From an uncultured Sphingobacteriaceae bacterium (GTDB lineage: Bacteria > Bacteroidota > Bacteroidia > Sphingobacteriales > Sphingobacteriaceae): a stretch of 38,287 bases of DNA. How positions within the stretch are numbered: position 1 is the first letter of the stretch; every line of letters starts with the position of its first letter. The stretch is from the NCBI GenBank assembly GCA_946480915.1, contig CAMLLO010000041.1, forward strand, positions 1-38,287. The letters are read 5' to 3'. A model generated the notes under the pieces. That model did no database searches and had not been told where the DNA came from. It saw only the letters and a program-made list of their open reading frames with translations. Below, piece after piece: positions 18,501 through 28,474 of this stretch. Position numbers and translations under genes: made by a program.

Positions 18501-21440
18501 ATGAACTTAACGCGAAAAACTGCATTGTTATTCTTTGGAGTAAGCTTTGTTTGGTACCAAGCTCAAGCGACACCGGGAAAACAGTTAACTAACAAGGAAA
18601 GGCGGGCTTATTCAGATACCCAAAAACTGAACAAAAGCAACGCATTAGCCTCTGACCGGCAAAGCGAGTTGGGGGCTTTGATCATGAAGATGAAAGTTCG
18701 TGTAGATTCCAGCCGAACAGACTCATTGCTAGAGGATTCCGACATGGTGCAGCAGGTTTATTATACTGTTCCACGTAGTCTTTACACCGGTTCCTCATCT
18801 GTGGTCTCAGGTCGGCAACTGAGAAATGCACCGGTAGCCAATTTCACCAACGCGCTAACGGGCAGGCTGGCAGGACTTTATACGCTGCAATCATCCGGAG
18901 CACCCGGTTCTGATGTGGCGTCACTTACACTTCGAGGTCAAACACCAATAATTATTATCGACGGTGTAGTAACAAATCTATCTACTGTTGCTGGTGGTTT
19001 AGTAACAAACCTGTTTACTCTTTCCCTCGAGGAAATAGAATCTGTTACAGTTTTAAAGGATGCTTTGTCTCTTGCGATGCTGGGCGTGCGAGGAGCTCAT
19101 GGGGCAGTTGTAGTCACCACTAAAAAAGGCAGAGTTGAAAAACAACAGCTATCATTTACAGCTCAAACTGGCATTCAGAAACCTTTTTCCTGGTTTAGTC
19201 CTTTAAATGCTTACGATTATGCAAGTCTACGCAATGAAGCTCTTCGCAACGATGGTGTAGACGAAAATTCGGGTTTATATTATTCACAGGCTGCTTTAGA
19301 TGCCTATAGAAGTCAGACAGATCCTATTAACTATCCAGATGTGAATTATCGGAAGGCGATTACGAGCAGTCAATCTCCTTTTAACCGATACACTTTAAGT
19401 ACAAGTGGAGGCAGTCCTTTTTCTAAATACTTTATCTCATTAGATCATGTTAATCAGCAAGGCCTGTTCATCTCACCTGACTCTTTAGATCGCTATTCTA
19501 CCTCCAATTATATGAAGAGTTATGCTGTGCGGTCTAATATTGATTTAAACATTACCAGTAAGTTGAGTGCTGGTCTCAATGTGTTTGGTCGTATTCAGGA
19601 TTATAATGAGCCAGGGGCTACTGTTAACAGTATTCTTAATAATCTTCAGAATACGCCGGCCAATTCTTATCCGCTCATTAATCCTAACGGCTCGTTTGCG
19701 GGCAGCCAACTTTATCAGAATAATCTTTTAGCTCAAACAGCTGCGGGAGGGTACAGGCAAAGGTTTAACCGGGATATTCTTGTAAATCTCTATCTAAAGG
19801 GTTCTCTGGATAATCTGCTTAAAGGTTTGTGGGTAAGGGCTAAAGTAGCCTATAATTCCATGCTACAGGAAGAGATTATTCGTAACCGGTCGTTTGCGGT
19901 GTATCAGCAAAACCCTACAGGGTATACACAATTTGGAAATACCGGAGTGCTGGCAAATCTAAATGGTATTCTTTTCCAGGGAAGAATGGATTATCAGGAA
20001 CTTAGTATAGGCTACGATCGTGTTGTTAATAGGCATAGTCTGAATGTCTTATTACTGGGAAATCGAGATAACTCTACCAATCCTTTATTCGTTCTGGACT
20101 TGCCTTATACGATTATCGGAACCTCAGGCCGGATAGCCTATAACTATGATGAAAGATACATGATTGAAGGAGCGTTCGGGTTTAATGGTTCAAACAGGTA
20201 TCCGGATCACGGAGATACCAAGTTTGGCTTTTTTCCTTCCCTTGGCCTGGGCTGGAATATAGAAAAGGAGGAATTTATGCAGTCTCTTTCATTCCTGAAC
20301 CATCTGAAATTGTATACATCTTACGGTATGAGCGGTTGGGATAATCCGGGGTATTTTTCGTATTACCCTCGTTTTTGGGATGGTCCGTCCCCGACCTTTG
20401 GTACTGGAGCCGGAACACAGACATCAATAACAGAAGGTACTCTTGCTAATCCTAATATCAGTTTCGAAAAAGCAAATAAGTTCAATCTGGGCCTCTCCGG
20501 AAGCTTGCTAAACAACGGACTTTCGTTTTCTGCAGAGTATTTTAATAACAAATACTACGATTTGTTAATGCAGCGAGGCACTAACAGCACACTTTTAGGG
20601 AATGATTATCCCGAAGAGAATGTTGGCGAAAATAGATATTTCGGTTGGGATGGACAGTTAAACTGGCAGCGCAAGGTACACAATGTTCAATATTTTGTTG
20701 GCGTCAACTTATCTTCCGTTGGAAGCAAAGTGCTTGCGATGGATGAAACAACTTATCCGTTTTCATGGATGCAACGTACGGGACAGCCTGTTGGACGATT
20801 CTTTGGTTATGTTGCCGAAGGGTTGTTTCAAAATCAGCAAGAGATCAACGCAAGCGCAAAGCCAATAGGATATTTGGCCCAACCGGGAGACATAAAATAT
20901 AGAGATTTGAATAAAGACGGACAAATCGATCAAAACGATGTAACAGGTATTGGCAGCAATAAGCCTCTTTTCTTTTACGGAGTTTCAATGGGCCTGAGTT
21001 GGAAAGGATTTGATATTAGTGCTTTGTTACAGGGAGTTGAAAACAGAAAAGTATATATGGGGGGATCGGGTTATTGGGCGTTCCAGAATAACGGAGCTGG
21101 TCAGGCATATCAACATAACCTTACCCGATGGACGCCTGAAAATACCAATGCGTCATATCCGAGACTGAGTTATGGTGCGAACGTAAATAATAATGCCGCT
21201 TCATCATTCTGGATACGAAGTGGTGATTATTTCCGTCTGAAAAATGCTGAAATAGGTTACTCTCTACCCGCATCCGTGATTAATAGAATACGCTTAGAGA
21301 ACGTTCGTGTATTTGCAAATGGATATAACCTGTTAACAGAAGCTTCATCAGAGCTTGATGGGAGAGACCCTGAAGCAGTTAGTGGGCTAGGTTACCCGCT
21401 GCAGCGCGTTTTAAATTTCGGTGTTAATGTTAAATTTTAA
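18501..21440 (+). CDS. SusC-like TonB-dependent outer-membrane receptor 1, lacking the N-terminal extension
   Basis: A 979-residue outer-membrane beta-barrel importer of the SusC/RagA family. The ATG at 18501 is chosen over a TTG at 18474; it begins a clean signal peptide ending AQA (about 23). The plug domain (about 95-210) shows the family words ALTGRLAGLYTLQSSGAPGS, IIIIDGV, IESVTVLKDALSLA and RGAHGAVVVTTKKG. The barrel follows, ending in VKF. Unlike its two relatives here, residues 24-95 show no CarboxypepD_reg-like extension and no EVVVVGFG-type TonB box. Instead there is a polar segment and a divergent QQVYYTVPR. It is first in a four-gene operon, 12 bases ahead of its SusD partner. Confidence 0.92.
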   Translation: MNLTRKTALLFFGVSFVWYQAQATPGKQLTNKERRAYSDTQKLNKSNALASDRQSELGALIMKMKVRVDSSRTDSLLEDSDMVQQVYYTVPRSLYTGSSSVVSGRQLRNAPVANFTNALTGRLAGLYTLQSSGAPGSDVASLTLRGQTPIIIIDGVVTNLSTVAGGLVTNLFTLSLEEIESVTVLKDALSLAMLGVRGAHGAVVVTTKKGRVEKQQLSFTAQTGIQKPFSWFSPLNAYDYASLRNEALRNDGVDENSGLYYSQAALDAYRSQTDPINYPDVNYRKAITSSQSPFNRYTLSTSGGSPFSKYFISLDHVNQQGLFISPDSLDRYSTSNYMKSYAVRSNIDLNITSKLSAGLNVFGRIQDYNEPGATVNSILNNLQNTPANSYPLINPNGSFAGSQLYQNNLLAQTAAGGYRQRFNRDILVNLYLKGSLDNLLKGLWVRAKVAYNSMLQEEIIRNRSFAVYQQNPTGYTQFGNTGVLANLNGILFQGRMDYQELSIGYDRVVNRHSLNVLLLGNRDNSTNPLFVLDLPYTIIGTSGRIAYNYDERYMIEGAFGFNGSNRYPDHGDTKFGFFPSLGLGWNIEKEEFMQSLSFLNHLKLYTSYGMSGWDNPGYFSYYPRFWDGPSPTFGTGAGTQTSITEGTLANPNISFEKANKFNLGLSGSLLNNGLSFSAEYFNNKYYDLLMQRGTNSTLLGNDYPEENVGENRYFGWDGQLNWQRKVHNVQYFVGVNLSSVGSKVLAMDETTYPFSWMQRTGQPVGRFFGYVAEGLFQNQQEINASAKPIGYLAQPGDIKYRDLNKDGQIDQNDVTGIGSNKPLFFYGVSMGLSWKGFDISALLQGVENRKVYMGGSGYWAFQNNGAGQAYQHNLTRWTPENTNASYPRLSYGANVNNNAASSFWIRSGDYFRLKNAEIGYSLPASVINRIRLENVRVFANGYNLLTEASSELDGRDPEAVSGLGYPLQRVLNFGVNVKF

Positions 21441-21452
21441 GACTCTAGCGAT

Positions 21453-23210
21453 ATGAATATGAAAATGAAATTTTACTCTCTATTTATAGTGGCTTTGGGC
21501 TTCACTATTGCCTGGTCTTCGTGCCGAAAATATGAACAGGAACCAGAAGACTGGTTTACTTCGGAACTCACCTTCGATACTCTGGATAAAAATGGAGTTA
21601 TTGCAGGGTTTGCTTTAAACAATATCTATACTTATATACCAAACGGATTTACCAGGGTTAATGGTGACTTTCTTGATGCAGCAACAGATGATGCTGTTCC
21701 GTCGCGGTTCAATACCAATGTTGAAAACATCGCAAAAGGAGCTATTACAGCGAATTCCAATCCTGAAGAAAATACGGGTAACGAAATGGGTTCGTACTGG
21801 GATAATTGTTACTATGGAATTCGCAGGGCTAATATTTTTCTTAAAAATATTGATGCAGTTCCATTAACGAACACGCAAACTAAAGGTTACTGGAAATCTG
21901 AAGCTAGGTTCCTTAGAGCATATTTTTATTGGGAGTTGTTGAAAAGATATGGAGGGGTTCCGTTGTTAGGTGATAGTATTTATTCATTAAACGACAATGT
22001 TAAAATTCCACGAAGTTCGTTTGCGCAAACTGTTGATTATATTATTAGTGAGTGTGATGCGGTGAAGAGCACTATGCGACCTGATCCTGTAGCAGATGCT
22101 GATTGGGGGCGGGTTTCTAAGGGGGCGGCTTTGGCTTTAAAATCCCGTGTATTGCTTTATGCGGCCAGTCCTCTGTATAATGGAGGTGGTATAGAAAGTG
22201 ATCCCGTAAAGAAAGCTTTAACAGGATACCCAAGCGCAGATAATGCCCGTTGGCAAAAGGTAATCGATGCCTGTGACGAATTCAACACGATAAAAAGCGG
22301 AGCAAATAACTACTATGGCCTCCTTTCATCGGGAACACCTAACTCTTTTGCATCGGTGTTTACATCAAAAAAATCTGTTGAAATTATTTTTGCTAAACAA
22401 AGTGCAAATAGCACTAACCTCGAATTTAGCCAGTCTCCTGTAGGGTACCTATCTAATAACCAAAAAAGTCAGGGACTAACAAGTCCGACTCAAGACTTTG
22501 TAGATGCCTTCCCGATGGCTAATGGGTTTGCGATTAACGCAACAGGTTCGAATTACAGTGCTTCAAACCCCTATGCTAACCGGGATCCGAGATTAGCAGT
22601 TACGGTGTTTTATAATGGACTGGGTTGGTTGGGTCGCCCTGTTCAAACATATGAGGGCGGTTTTGATAAACCGAATAATATGACAATCTCTCAGGTTCAA
22701 ACCCGTACAGGTTATTATCTCCGTAAGTTTTTAGGGAACTTTACTACTGGTACATCTTACTCAAATACGAGTCATAATTTTCCGATTTTCCGTTTCGCTG
22801 AAATTGTTTTAAATAAAGCGGAGGCTTTAAACGAGCTAAATCAGGTGGAGGCTGCAGTGACTGAGATTATTAAAGTCAGGGCAAGAGCTGGCATTACTGC
22901 CGGAACACCTGCCCGCTATGGTATAAAAGTGGGCATTACACAGTCAGAGATGCGTGTATTAATTCAAAATGAGCGGCGTATCGAACTGGCATTTGAAGAG
23001 CATCGTTTTTGGGATGTAAGAAGATGGAAGATAGCTCCGGATGTTTACAACAAAGTATTAAAAGGTGTTAGAATAACCAACAATACTCCTTTGACTTTTC
23101 AAACTATTGATGTAAGTAAGTTAACATGGAACAATCGTATGTATCATATGCCGATTCCCTTTAGTGAGATAGCGAAAAATCCCAATCTTGTTCAAAACGA
23201 AGGGTGGTAA
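21453..23210 (+). CDS. SusD-like surface glycan-binding lipoprotein 1
   Basis: A 585-residue RagB/SusD family lipoprotein. The signal ends in a lipobox (AWSSC, lipid-bearing C24). The family pattern is clear: LKSRVLLYAASPLYNG in the middle, YYLRKFLGNF and FRFAEIVLNKAEALNEL later. Near the C terminus it shows RRIELAFEEHRFWDVRRWK and an ending in NEGW. It caps the partner SusC barrel on the cell surface and captures oligosaccharides. It follows SusC 1 by 12 bases and precedes SusC 2 by 37, so all are probably on one message. The exact sugar cannot be read from sequence. Confidence 0.95.
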   Translation: MNMKMKFYSLFIVALGFTIAWSSCRKYEQEPEDWFTSELTFDTLDKNGVIAGFALNNIYTYIPNGFTRVNGDFLDAATDDAVPSRFNTNVENIAKGAITANSNPEENTGNEMGSYWDNCYYGIRRANIFLKNIDAVPLTNTQTKGYWKSEARFLRAYFYWELLKRYGGVPLLGDSIYSLNDNVKIPRSSFAQTVDYIISECDAVKSTMRPDPVADADWGRVSKGAALALKSRVLLYAASPLYNGGGIESDPVKKALTGYPSADNARWQKVIDACDEFNTIKSGANNYYGLLSSGTPNSFASVFTSKKSVEIIFAKQSANSTNLEFSQSPVGYLSNNQKSQGLTSPTQDFVDAFPMANGFAINATGSNYSASNPYANRDPRLAVTVFYNGLGWLGRPVQTYEGGFDKPNNMTISQVQTRTGYYLRKFLGNFTTGTSYSNTSHNFPIFRFAEIVLNKAEALNELNQVEAAVTEIIKVRARAGITAGTPARYGIKVGITQSEMRVLIQNERRIELAFEEHRFWDVRRWKIAPDVYNKVLKGVRITNNTPLTFQTIDVSKLTWNNRMYHMPIPFSEIAKNPNLVQNEGW

Positions 23211-23247
23211 TATACAGATGTCAAGTAAATCTTTTAAAGTTTAAACG

Positions 23248-26200
23248 ATGAGAAAAATATTTTACCTGCTTTTAGTCATATTTTATGCGAGCAGCGCTGT
23301 CCTTTTCGGACAAAGTCTTAAGATTGCCGGTACGGTGTCTGAAACCAATGGTGAACCCATAATAGGTGCAAGTGTCAAGGAAAAAGGTGTAACTGGAAAT
23401 GGTGTCGTAACGGATATTTCTGGAAAATTTACCATCAGTCTGAAAGGCACATCAAGAACCTTGATCATTTCGAGCCTAGGTTTTGAGCAGAAAGAGGTAG
23501 CCATTGGTAGCAGTACAACTGTGTCTGTTGTGTTAAGCTCTTCGAATCAAAGCCTGGAGGAGGTTGTTATTGTGGGATTCGGCCGTCAAAAGAAGTTTAC
23601 AAACACGGGTTCTGTGGCTCAGGTATCCGGTGAAGAACTTAGAAATAATCCTTCTGTAGCTATCCAAAATACATTGGCTGGTAAGTTAACAGGTTTTTTT
23701 TCACAGCAGACTTCCGGAAGACCAGGTGGAGATGGCGCAAGCTTTAGTATCAGGGGAACCAGTTCTTTGAGTGAGATCGGAGGTGCTCCAACTATCTATG
23801 TGGATGATATAGAGTATACTTATGAGCAATTTTCAAGGTTGTCAGCTAATGAAATTGAGTCTGTCACTGTATTAAAGGATGCAGCGTCTACTGCGGTTTT
23901 TGGCGTGCGTGGTGCTAACGGAGTGGTTATTGTAACTACAAGGCGGGGTAAAGCTGGGCCGCCTCAAATTTCATTCAATAGTGAATATGCGTTTCAGAAG
24001 CCTTCTATATTTCCAGAGTTTTTAAATGCCCACGACGCAGCTATACTTTATAACCAGGGTCGTGCAAATGATAATCAACCTGCCCAGTTTACAGCTGCTG
24101 ATCTTGCTGCTTTCACGGATCATACAGATCCCTATGGCCATCCCGATATTAATTGGAGGGATGTGCTGTTCAAAAAACATACGAGCCAATATCAAGGAAA
24201 TTTGAGTTTGAGCGGTGGTACTGAGAATGTCCGATATTTTGTTACGGGAGGTTATACGTATCAGGACGGTATGGTTAGAGATTTTGGAAGTAAAGTTGGC
24301 ATCAACAATAACTTTTATAACCAAAAATATAACTACCGTTCAAACCTCGATATGAGGGTGACGCAATCAACTGATTTATCATTAGACCTGGCTGGTACAA
24401 TAAACACCATCAACGTACCTGAGGTTGGAAGCCCAAATGGCTGGAATGACGTTTTCTATGAATACCAAAGTATTTATGCCCTGGCTCCCTGGGCTTATCC
24501 GTTATATAACCCCGATGGATCTTTAGGTTATAGCCAATGGCAGAAAGCTCCGGGTACGGGAGGAACTGCTTATGATGCAAACAACATTATCGGAAGATTA
24601 ACACATTTAGGATATACGCGTACGTTTGAAAATAATATGACACTTTCGTCAACAGTCAAACAAAAACTCGATTTTGTTACGAAGGGCCTCTCTTTAAAAG
24701 GTACTCTGGCCTACACTTCAAACTACAATAATCCTAATATTACAATGAGAGGAGGAGAATTTCCGTCATTTATTTATAACCCGACCGATGATAGTTATCA
24801 ACCTAGAAATGCCAACACTTTTCGTGTGCGGCGCTTGATCAGAGGCGGGGGTAACGGCAGTACTATTCGGATTTTGAATACCCTTCTGCAACTCAATTAC
24901 GACCGTACTTTCGGAGATCATCATTTTTCCGCAACAACAGTATTCCAGAACCAGTCGGATAACCGGGTAATAGGAAATGCCCTGTATAATTTCTATCCAA
25001 ATATTTATACAAGCTATATAGGTAGGATTAATTATGATTTTCGGGGCAAGTATCTCCTCGAATTGGATGGTGCTAAAAATGGAAGTAAACGTTTCGCAAA
25101 AGAGTTCGGATTTTTCCCGGCGGCTTCAATTGGCTGGAATGTGGCGGAAGAATCGTTTGTTAAAGACAATCTTCCGTTTGTGAGCCTTTTTAAATTAAAG
25201 GCGACCTATGGCTTGGGAGGTAATGACAAACTGGGAGGCTTTACTTATTACTATGCTCCTGAATACAACCAGACTACAGGAGGAACTAACAGAACATGGT
25301 TTGGCGATACCAATGCTAATGCCGGTTCTCTAATCCATGAGGGACGTTTAGGAAATGAAAACGTGGGCTGGGAAAAGGAACGCAAATTAGATTTGGGTCT
25401 TGACATGGCTTTTTTCAAAAATAGCTTAACCGCCAATGTGACGTATTTTTATAATAAACGCAGTGACATTCTGATTGATCGGGCTGGAGGGGCCGATTCA
25501 AGGTTTGGATCAGTGTCTATGGTTTTCGGTCAGGGCCTCCCTCCTGTTAACCTTGGGAAAATTGATAATAAGGGATTAGAGATAGAGGCAGGATACAGAG
25601 GTTCGGTTAATAAAGATCTGAGATTTAATGTGCGGGGAACTTATTCATTTGCCGAAAATAAGCTCCTTTTTGCCGATGAGGCATCCTTTGCTTATCCTTA
25701 TCAGTCATTAACCGGTCACTCTTTAAATACACAACGGGTTTATACCTGGATAGGATTTTATAAAGACGCAACAGATATAGCTAATAGCGCCAAGCCACAG
25801 GGTTTGACTGTGCGTCCGGGTGATCTTAAATATGCAGATCTAAACGGGGATAACATAATAGATGCTTATGATACAAAGGTTCAGGGAAATCCGAATCGTC
25901 CGAATACCACTGCTGGTTTGAACTTTTCAGTTAATTATAAAAATTTTAATTTTGGGGTGTTTTTCCAGGGATCATTTAACTTCAATGTCAGGGGGATCGC
26001 AGAAGCAATTCAACCTTTTGGCTCAAATTTTCAGCCTATTCACCAGCAAGCCTGGAACCCGGAACTGGGAGATAATGCCAAATTTCCGCTTTTAAGCTTT
26101 ATACCAGGTATCAGCGATTCAAGAGCTTATCCGTCAACATTCTGGTTAATACCAGGTGATTTTGTTCGTCTTAAAACCGCAGAAATTGGTTACTCCCTGC

Positions 26201-26403
26201 CTAAGTCGCTGGTAAGTCGACTTGGGGTTAAAGACATTCGTTTATATACAAACGGGTTTAATTTGTTTACCTGGACCAAGCTTGACGAAAGGTATCAGCT
26301 CGATCCTGAAATTGGCCAGGGAACAAACGGAACCGGCGGAATTGCCAGACCCAACTATCCGCCTCAACGTACCATTAACTTTGGCCTGAATGCCACATTT
26401 TGA
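23248..26403 (+). CDS. SusC-like TonB-dependent outer-membrane receptor 2
   Basis: A 1051-residue importer with the complete usual layout: signal peptide (about 1-22), CarboxypepD_reg-like extension (about 25-100, IAGTVSETNGEPIIGASV), TonB box LEEVVIVGFG (about 103-112), plug to about 235 (VTVLKDAASTAVFGVRGANG), then the barrel. The barrel contains the typical LKYADLNGDNIIDAYD calcium-type loop and the protein ends in a family-like NATF. The sequence differs strongly from SusC 1, so the pair is not a recent duplication and may take up different fragments of one polymer. It is third in the operon. Confidence 0.95.
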   Translation: MRKIFYLLLVIFYASSAVLFGQSLKIAGTVSETNGEPIIGASVKEKGVTGNGVVTDISGKFTISLKGTSRTLIISSLGFEQKEVAIGSSTTVSVVLSSSNQSLEEVVIVGFGRQKKFTNTGSVAQVSGEELRNNPSVAIQNTLAGKLTGFFSQQTSGRPGGDGASFSIRGTSSLSEIGGAPTIYVDDIEYTYEQFSRLSANEIESVTVLKDAASTAVFGVRGANGVVIVTTRRGKAGPPQISFNSEYAFQKPSIFPEFLNAHDAAILYNQGRANDNQPAQFTAADLAAFTDHTDPYGHPDINWRDVLFKKHTSQYQGNLSLSGGTENVRYFVTGGYTYQDGMVRDFGSKVGINNNFYNQKYNYRSNLDMRVTQSTDLSLDLAGTINTINVPEVGSPNGWNDVFYEYQSIYALAPWAYPLYNPDGSLGYSQWQKAPGTGGTAYDANNIIGRLTHLGYTRTFENNMTLSSTVKQKLDFVTKGLSLKGTLAYTSNYNNPNITMRGGEFPSFIYNPTDDSYQPRNANTFRVRRLIRGGGNGSTIRILNTLLQLNYDRTFGDHHFSATTVFQNQSDNRVIGNALYNFYPNIYTSYIGRINYDFRGKYLLELDGAKNGSKRFAKEFGFFPAASIGWNVAEESFVKDNLPFVSLFKLKATYGLGGNDKLGGFTYYYAPEYNQTTGGTNRTWFGDTNANAGSLIHEGRLGNENVGWEKERKLDLGLDMAFFKNSLTANVTYFYNKRSDILIDRAGGADSRFGSVSMVFGQGLPPVNLGKIDNKGLEIEAGYRGSVNKDLRFNVRGTYSFAENKLLFADEASFAYPYQSLTGHSLNTQRVYTWIGFYKDATDIANSAKPQGLTVRPGDLKYADLNGDNIIDAYDTKVQGNPNRPNTTAGLNFSVNYKNFNFGVFFQGSFNFNVRGIAEAIQPFGSNFQPIHQQAWNPELGDNAKFPLLSFIPGISDSRAYPSTFWLIPGDFVRLKTAEIGYSLPKSLVSRLGVKDIRLYTNGFNLFTWTKLDERYQLDPEIGQGTNGTGGIARPNYPPQRTINFGLNATF

Positions 26404-26447
26404 AGACACGGGTAATCAGATTTACTCAAAACGCTAACATATTTTGT

Positions 26448-28244
26448 ATGAAAAAATTAATAATAGCACTAGGTTTTTGTACGTTCTTTGCTTCCTGCAT
26501 GAAGGACAAATCACTGGATCTCGCAACCGGAGCTATATCTGAAGATAAAGTATTTTCAGACAGCTTACAGACCATTCAGTTTTTAAACGGGATCTACTCA
26601 GATGGTAATCGCGGCATTGGCTTTTCTTTCAACAAAGGTCGTTGGGAGACCCATGGAAACCAGGAAACATCCACCGACGATGCAGAGTACGGATTCAGTT
26701 CTGCTACCCGGCCATCTGTAATGTTTTACCAGGGAACTTTCTCGGCAGCCAATTACGGCTCCAGTCCGAAAGCGACGGATATCTGGCAAGTGCCTTACCG
26801 TAATATTAGAAGATGTAATTTGTTGCTAAAAAATCTTGCTAAAACTCCATTGGCGCCTTCCACCAAAAATCGGATAGAAGGAGAGGCAAGATGCCTGCGT
26901 GCATGGTATTACCTACAACTTCTGATAGTGTACGGAGGGGTGCCAAATGTTGGAGATAATGTTTACGACATTGCTGACCAGGTGAATTTGCCGCGTCAGA
27001 GTTTTGCCGACTTGGTGGCCTACTTAGCAAGTGAACTAGATGCCGCTGGCGCATTGCTTCCCGTACCAAATGCTCCTTACCCGGCGGGGTACCAGGAGAT
27101 TGATAAAGGTAGAGTAACCAAAGGTACGGCAATGGGAATAAAATCCAGATTGCTACTTTATGCGGCAAGTCCTTTATTTAACGGTGGTGCAATCGCTTCT
27201 GCTACAGAGCAGCAAAAGGTACTTGTTAGTTATCCTCAATACGATATTGCACGTTGGAAAACGGCAGCTGATGCCGCTGAGGCGGTAATAAATTCTAACT
27301 ACTATTCTTTGAACGTCAATAATTCTAAACCAGGTCTGGGCTTTTACGAAGTGTTCTTGAAACGTGATAATTCCGAGTATATACTGGCTTATACAAGAGA
27401 AAACAATAAAGACTTTGAAAGCCACTATCTCCCCGGAAGCAGGAGCGGAGCAAACTACTCGATGCCAACTCAGAATCTTGTCGATGCCTTTCCGATGATA
27501 GATGGAAAACCTATTAGTGCTTCGTCGAAGTATAATCCTAATAATCCATATGAAGGCAGGGATCCCCGTTTTAATTATTCAATAATTTTCAATGGTGCCA
27601 GATTTGCTTCCAATTCCGGTGGTGCTCAGGCATTTGTGTGGACATTTACTGGTACAGGACAAACCGGGGATCAGTGGTCTGAAGGGAGGAATACCGGATA
27701 CTTTTCTCGTAAGATGCTAGATAGCACGATCACAAATAATTTTGGCGCCAGCACACAACGTAATTGGCCTCTTATGCGATATGCTGAGATTTTGCTAAAC
27801 TATGCGGAGGCAATTAATGAAGCGGGCGAAACCGCGAAGGCTTATCCGAAACTTCGTGAATTGAGAGCCAGGGCGGGTATTCTTCCTGGTACTGATGGTA
27901 ATTATGGTATGGACCCTGCTATGAACCAGGAGCAGATGCGTAACTTTGTACAAAATGAGCGCAGAATTGAGCTTGCTTTTGAAGATCATAGATGGAATGA
28001 TATCAGAAGATGGAAGATTGCTATGACTCTTTACGGTGGTGGCCCGAATGGTTTTAATAGAACTATGCGTCCGATTCGGAACGGAAGCACAGGAAATCTG
28101 ACTACTGGTGTAGGACTTAGCTTCAACTACACAATCATGAATACAATTCGCCAGCATGTATTTCGTCCGGAAATGTATCTGCTGCCCATTATGGATGAGG
28201 AAATTCGTAAGATGCCGGCAATGATCCAAAATCCGGGTTGGTAA
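26448..28244 (+). CDS. SusD-like surface glycan-binding lipoprotein 2
   Basis: A 598-residue RagB/SusD lipoprotein. The ATG at 26448 is chosen because it begins a perfect lipoprotein signal (MKKLIIALGF...FASC, C17); the frame upstream, overlapping the SusC 2 stop, adds 16 residues that do not suit a signal. Family marks are IKSRLLLYAASPLFNGG, MRYAEILLNYAEAINEAGE, RRIELAFEDHRWNDIRRWK and the closing NPGW. It starts 44 bases after SusC 2 and ends the operon; a strong hairpin follows at 28278. Confidence 0.95.
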   Translation: MKKLIIALGFCTFFASCMKDKSLDLATGAISEDKVFSDSLQTIQFLNGIYSDGNRGIGFSFNKGRWETHGNQETSTDDAEYGFSSATRPSVMFYQGTFSAANYGSSPKATDIWQVPYRNIRRCNLLLKNLAKTPLAPSTKNRIEGEARCLRAWYYLQLLIVYGGVPNVGDNVYDIADQVNLPRQSFADLVAYLASELDAAGALLPVPNAPYPAGYQEIDKGRVTKGTAMGIKSRLLLYAASPLFNGGAIASATEQQKVLVSYPQYDIARWKTAADAAEAVINSNYYSLNVNNSKPGLGFYEVFLKRDNSEYILAYTRENNKDFESHYLPGSRSGANYSMPTQNLVDAFPMIDGKPISASSKYNPNNPYEGRDPRFNYSIIFNGARFASNSGGAQAFVWTFTGTGQTGDQWSEGRNTGYFSRKMLDSTITNNFGASTQRNWPLMRYAEILLNYAEAINEAGETAKAYPKLRELRARAGILPGTDGNYGMDPAMNQEQMRNFVQNERRIELAFEDHRWNDIRRWKIAMTLYGGGPNGFNRTMRPIRNGSTGNLTTGVGLSFNYTIMNTIRQHVFRPEMYLLPIMDEEIRKMPAMIQNPGW

Positions 28245-28277
28245 GTCTTTGTGGTATCAGAAAATCTAATTGACTAT

Positions 28278-28329
28278 GAGTTATATAGAAGTGGCAGAGG
28301 TAGCTTCGGCCTACTTCTATATAACTTTT
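28278..28329 (+). terminator. Long hairpin with UUCG tip after the SusCD operon
   Basis: GTTATATAGAAGT (28280-28292) pairs with ACTTCTATATAAC (28313-28325). The inner part can close with a C(TTCG)G tetraloop at 28304-28309 after a bulge. TTTT follows at 28326-28329. It begins 34 bases after the SusD 2 stop. The short U-tract makes it an imperfect terminator; it may also protect the 3' end of the mRNA. Confidence 0.6.
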
Positions 28330-28408
28330 GCTACGTAAATGCATTTTTGTCGACAGATGCAAACGATGTGAACCTGTTTACGATAGGATCTAGCTTTCTG
28401 TGGATTTG

Positions 28409-28465
28409 CCCCTCGAATTGTACCGTTATGCCCCTTACGCTTAGCTTTTAATATTCCAATATTTA
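28409..28465 (+). promoter_or_regulatory. C-rich direct-repeat operator upstream of the GntR gene
   Basis: CCCC at 28409-28412 (in TTTGCCCCTC) and CCCC at 28431-28434 (in TATGCCCCTTA) are exactly 22 bp apart. A weak -7-like AATATTTA at 28458-28465 starts 24 bases after the second half-site. The half-sites agree well with the other operators; the promoter box is the poorest of the five. Confidence 0.5.
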
Positions 28466-28474
28466 CCCTGCCAA

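Noticed and set aside
27795..28229. 144-codon minus-strand frame inside the SusD 2 gene
   Set aside because: It is antisense to a clear SusD gene and has an odd composition rich in His, Ser and Ile. It is a shadow frame.
28251..28451. 66-codon plus-strand frame after SusD 2
   Set aside because: It begins with GTG and runs through the long hairpin and the direct-repeat operator, so it is better explained as non-coding control sequence.
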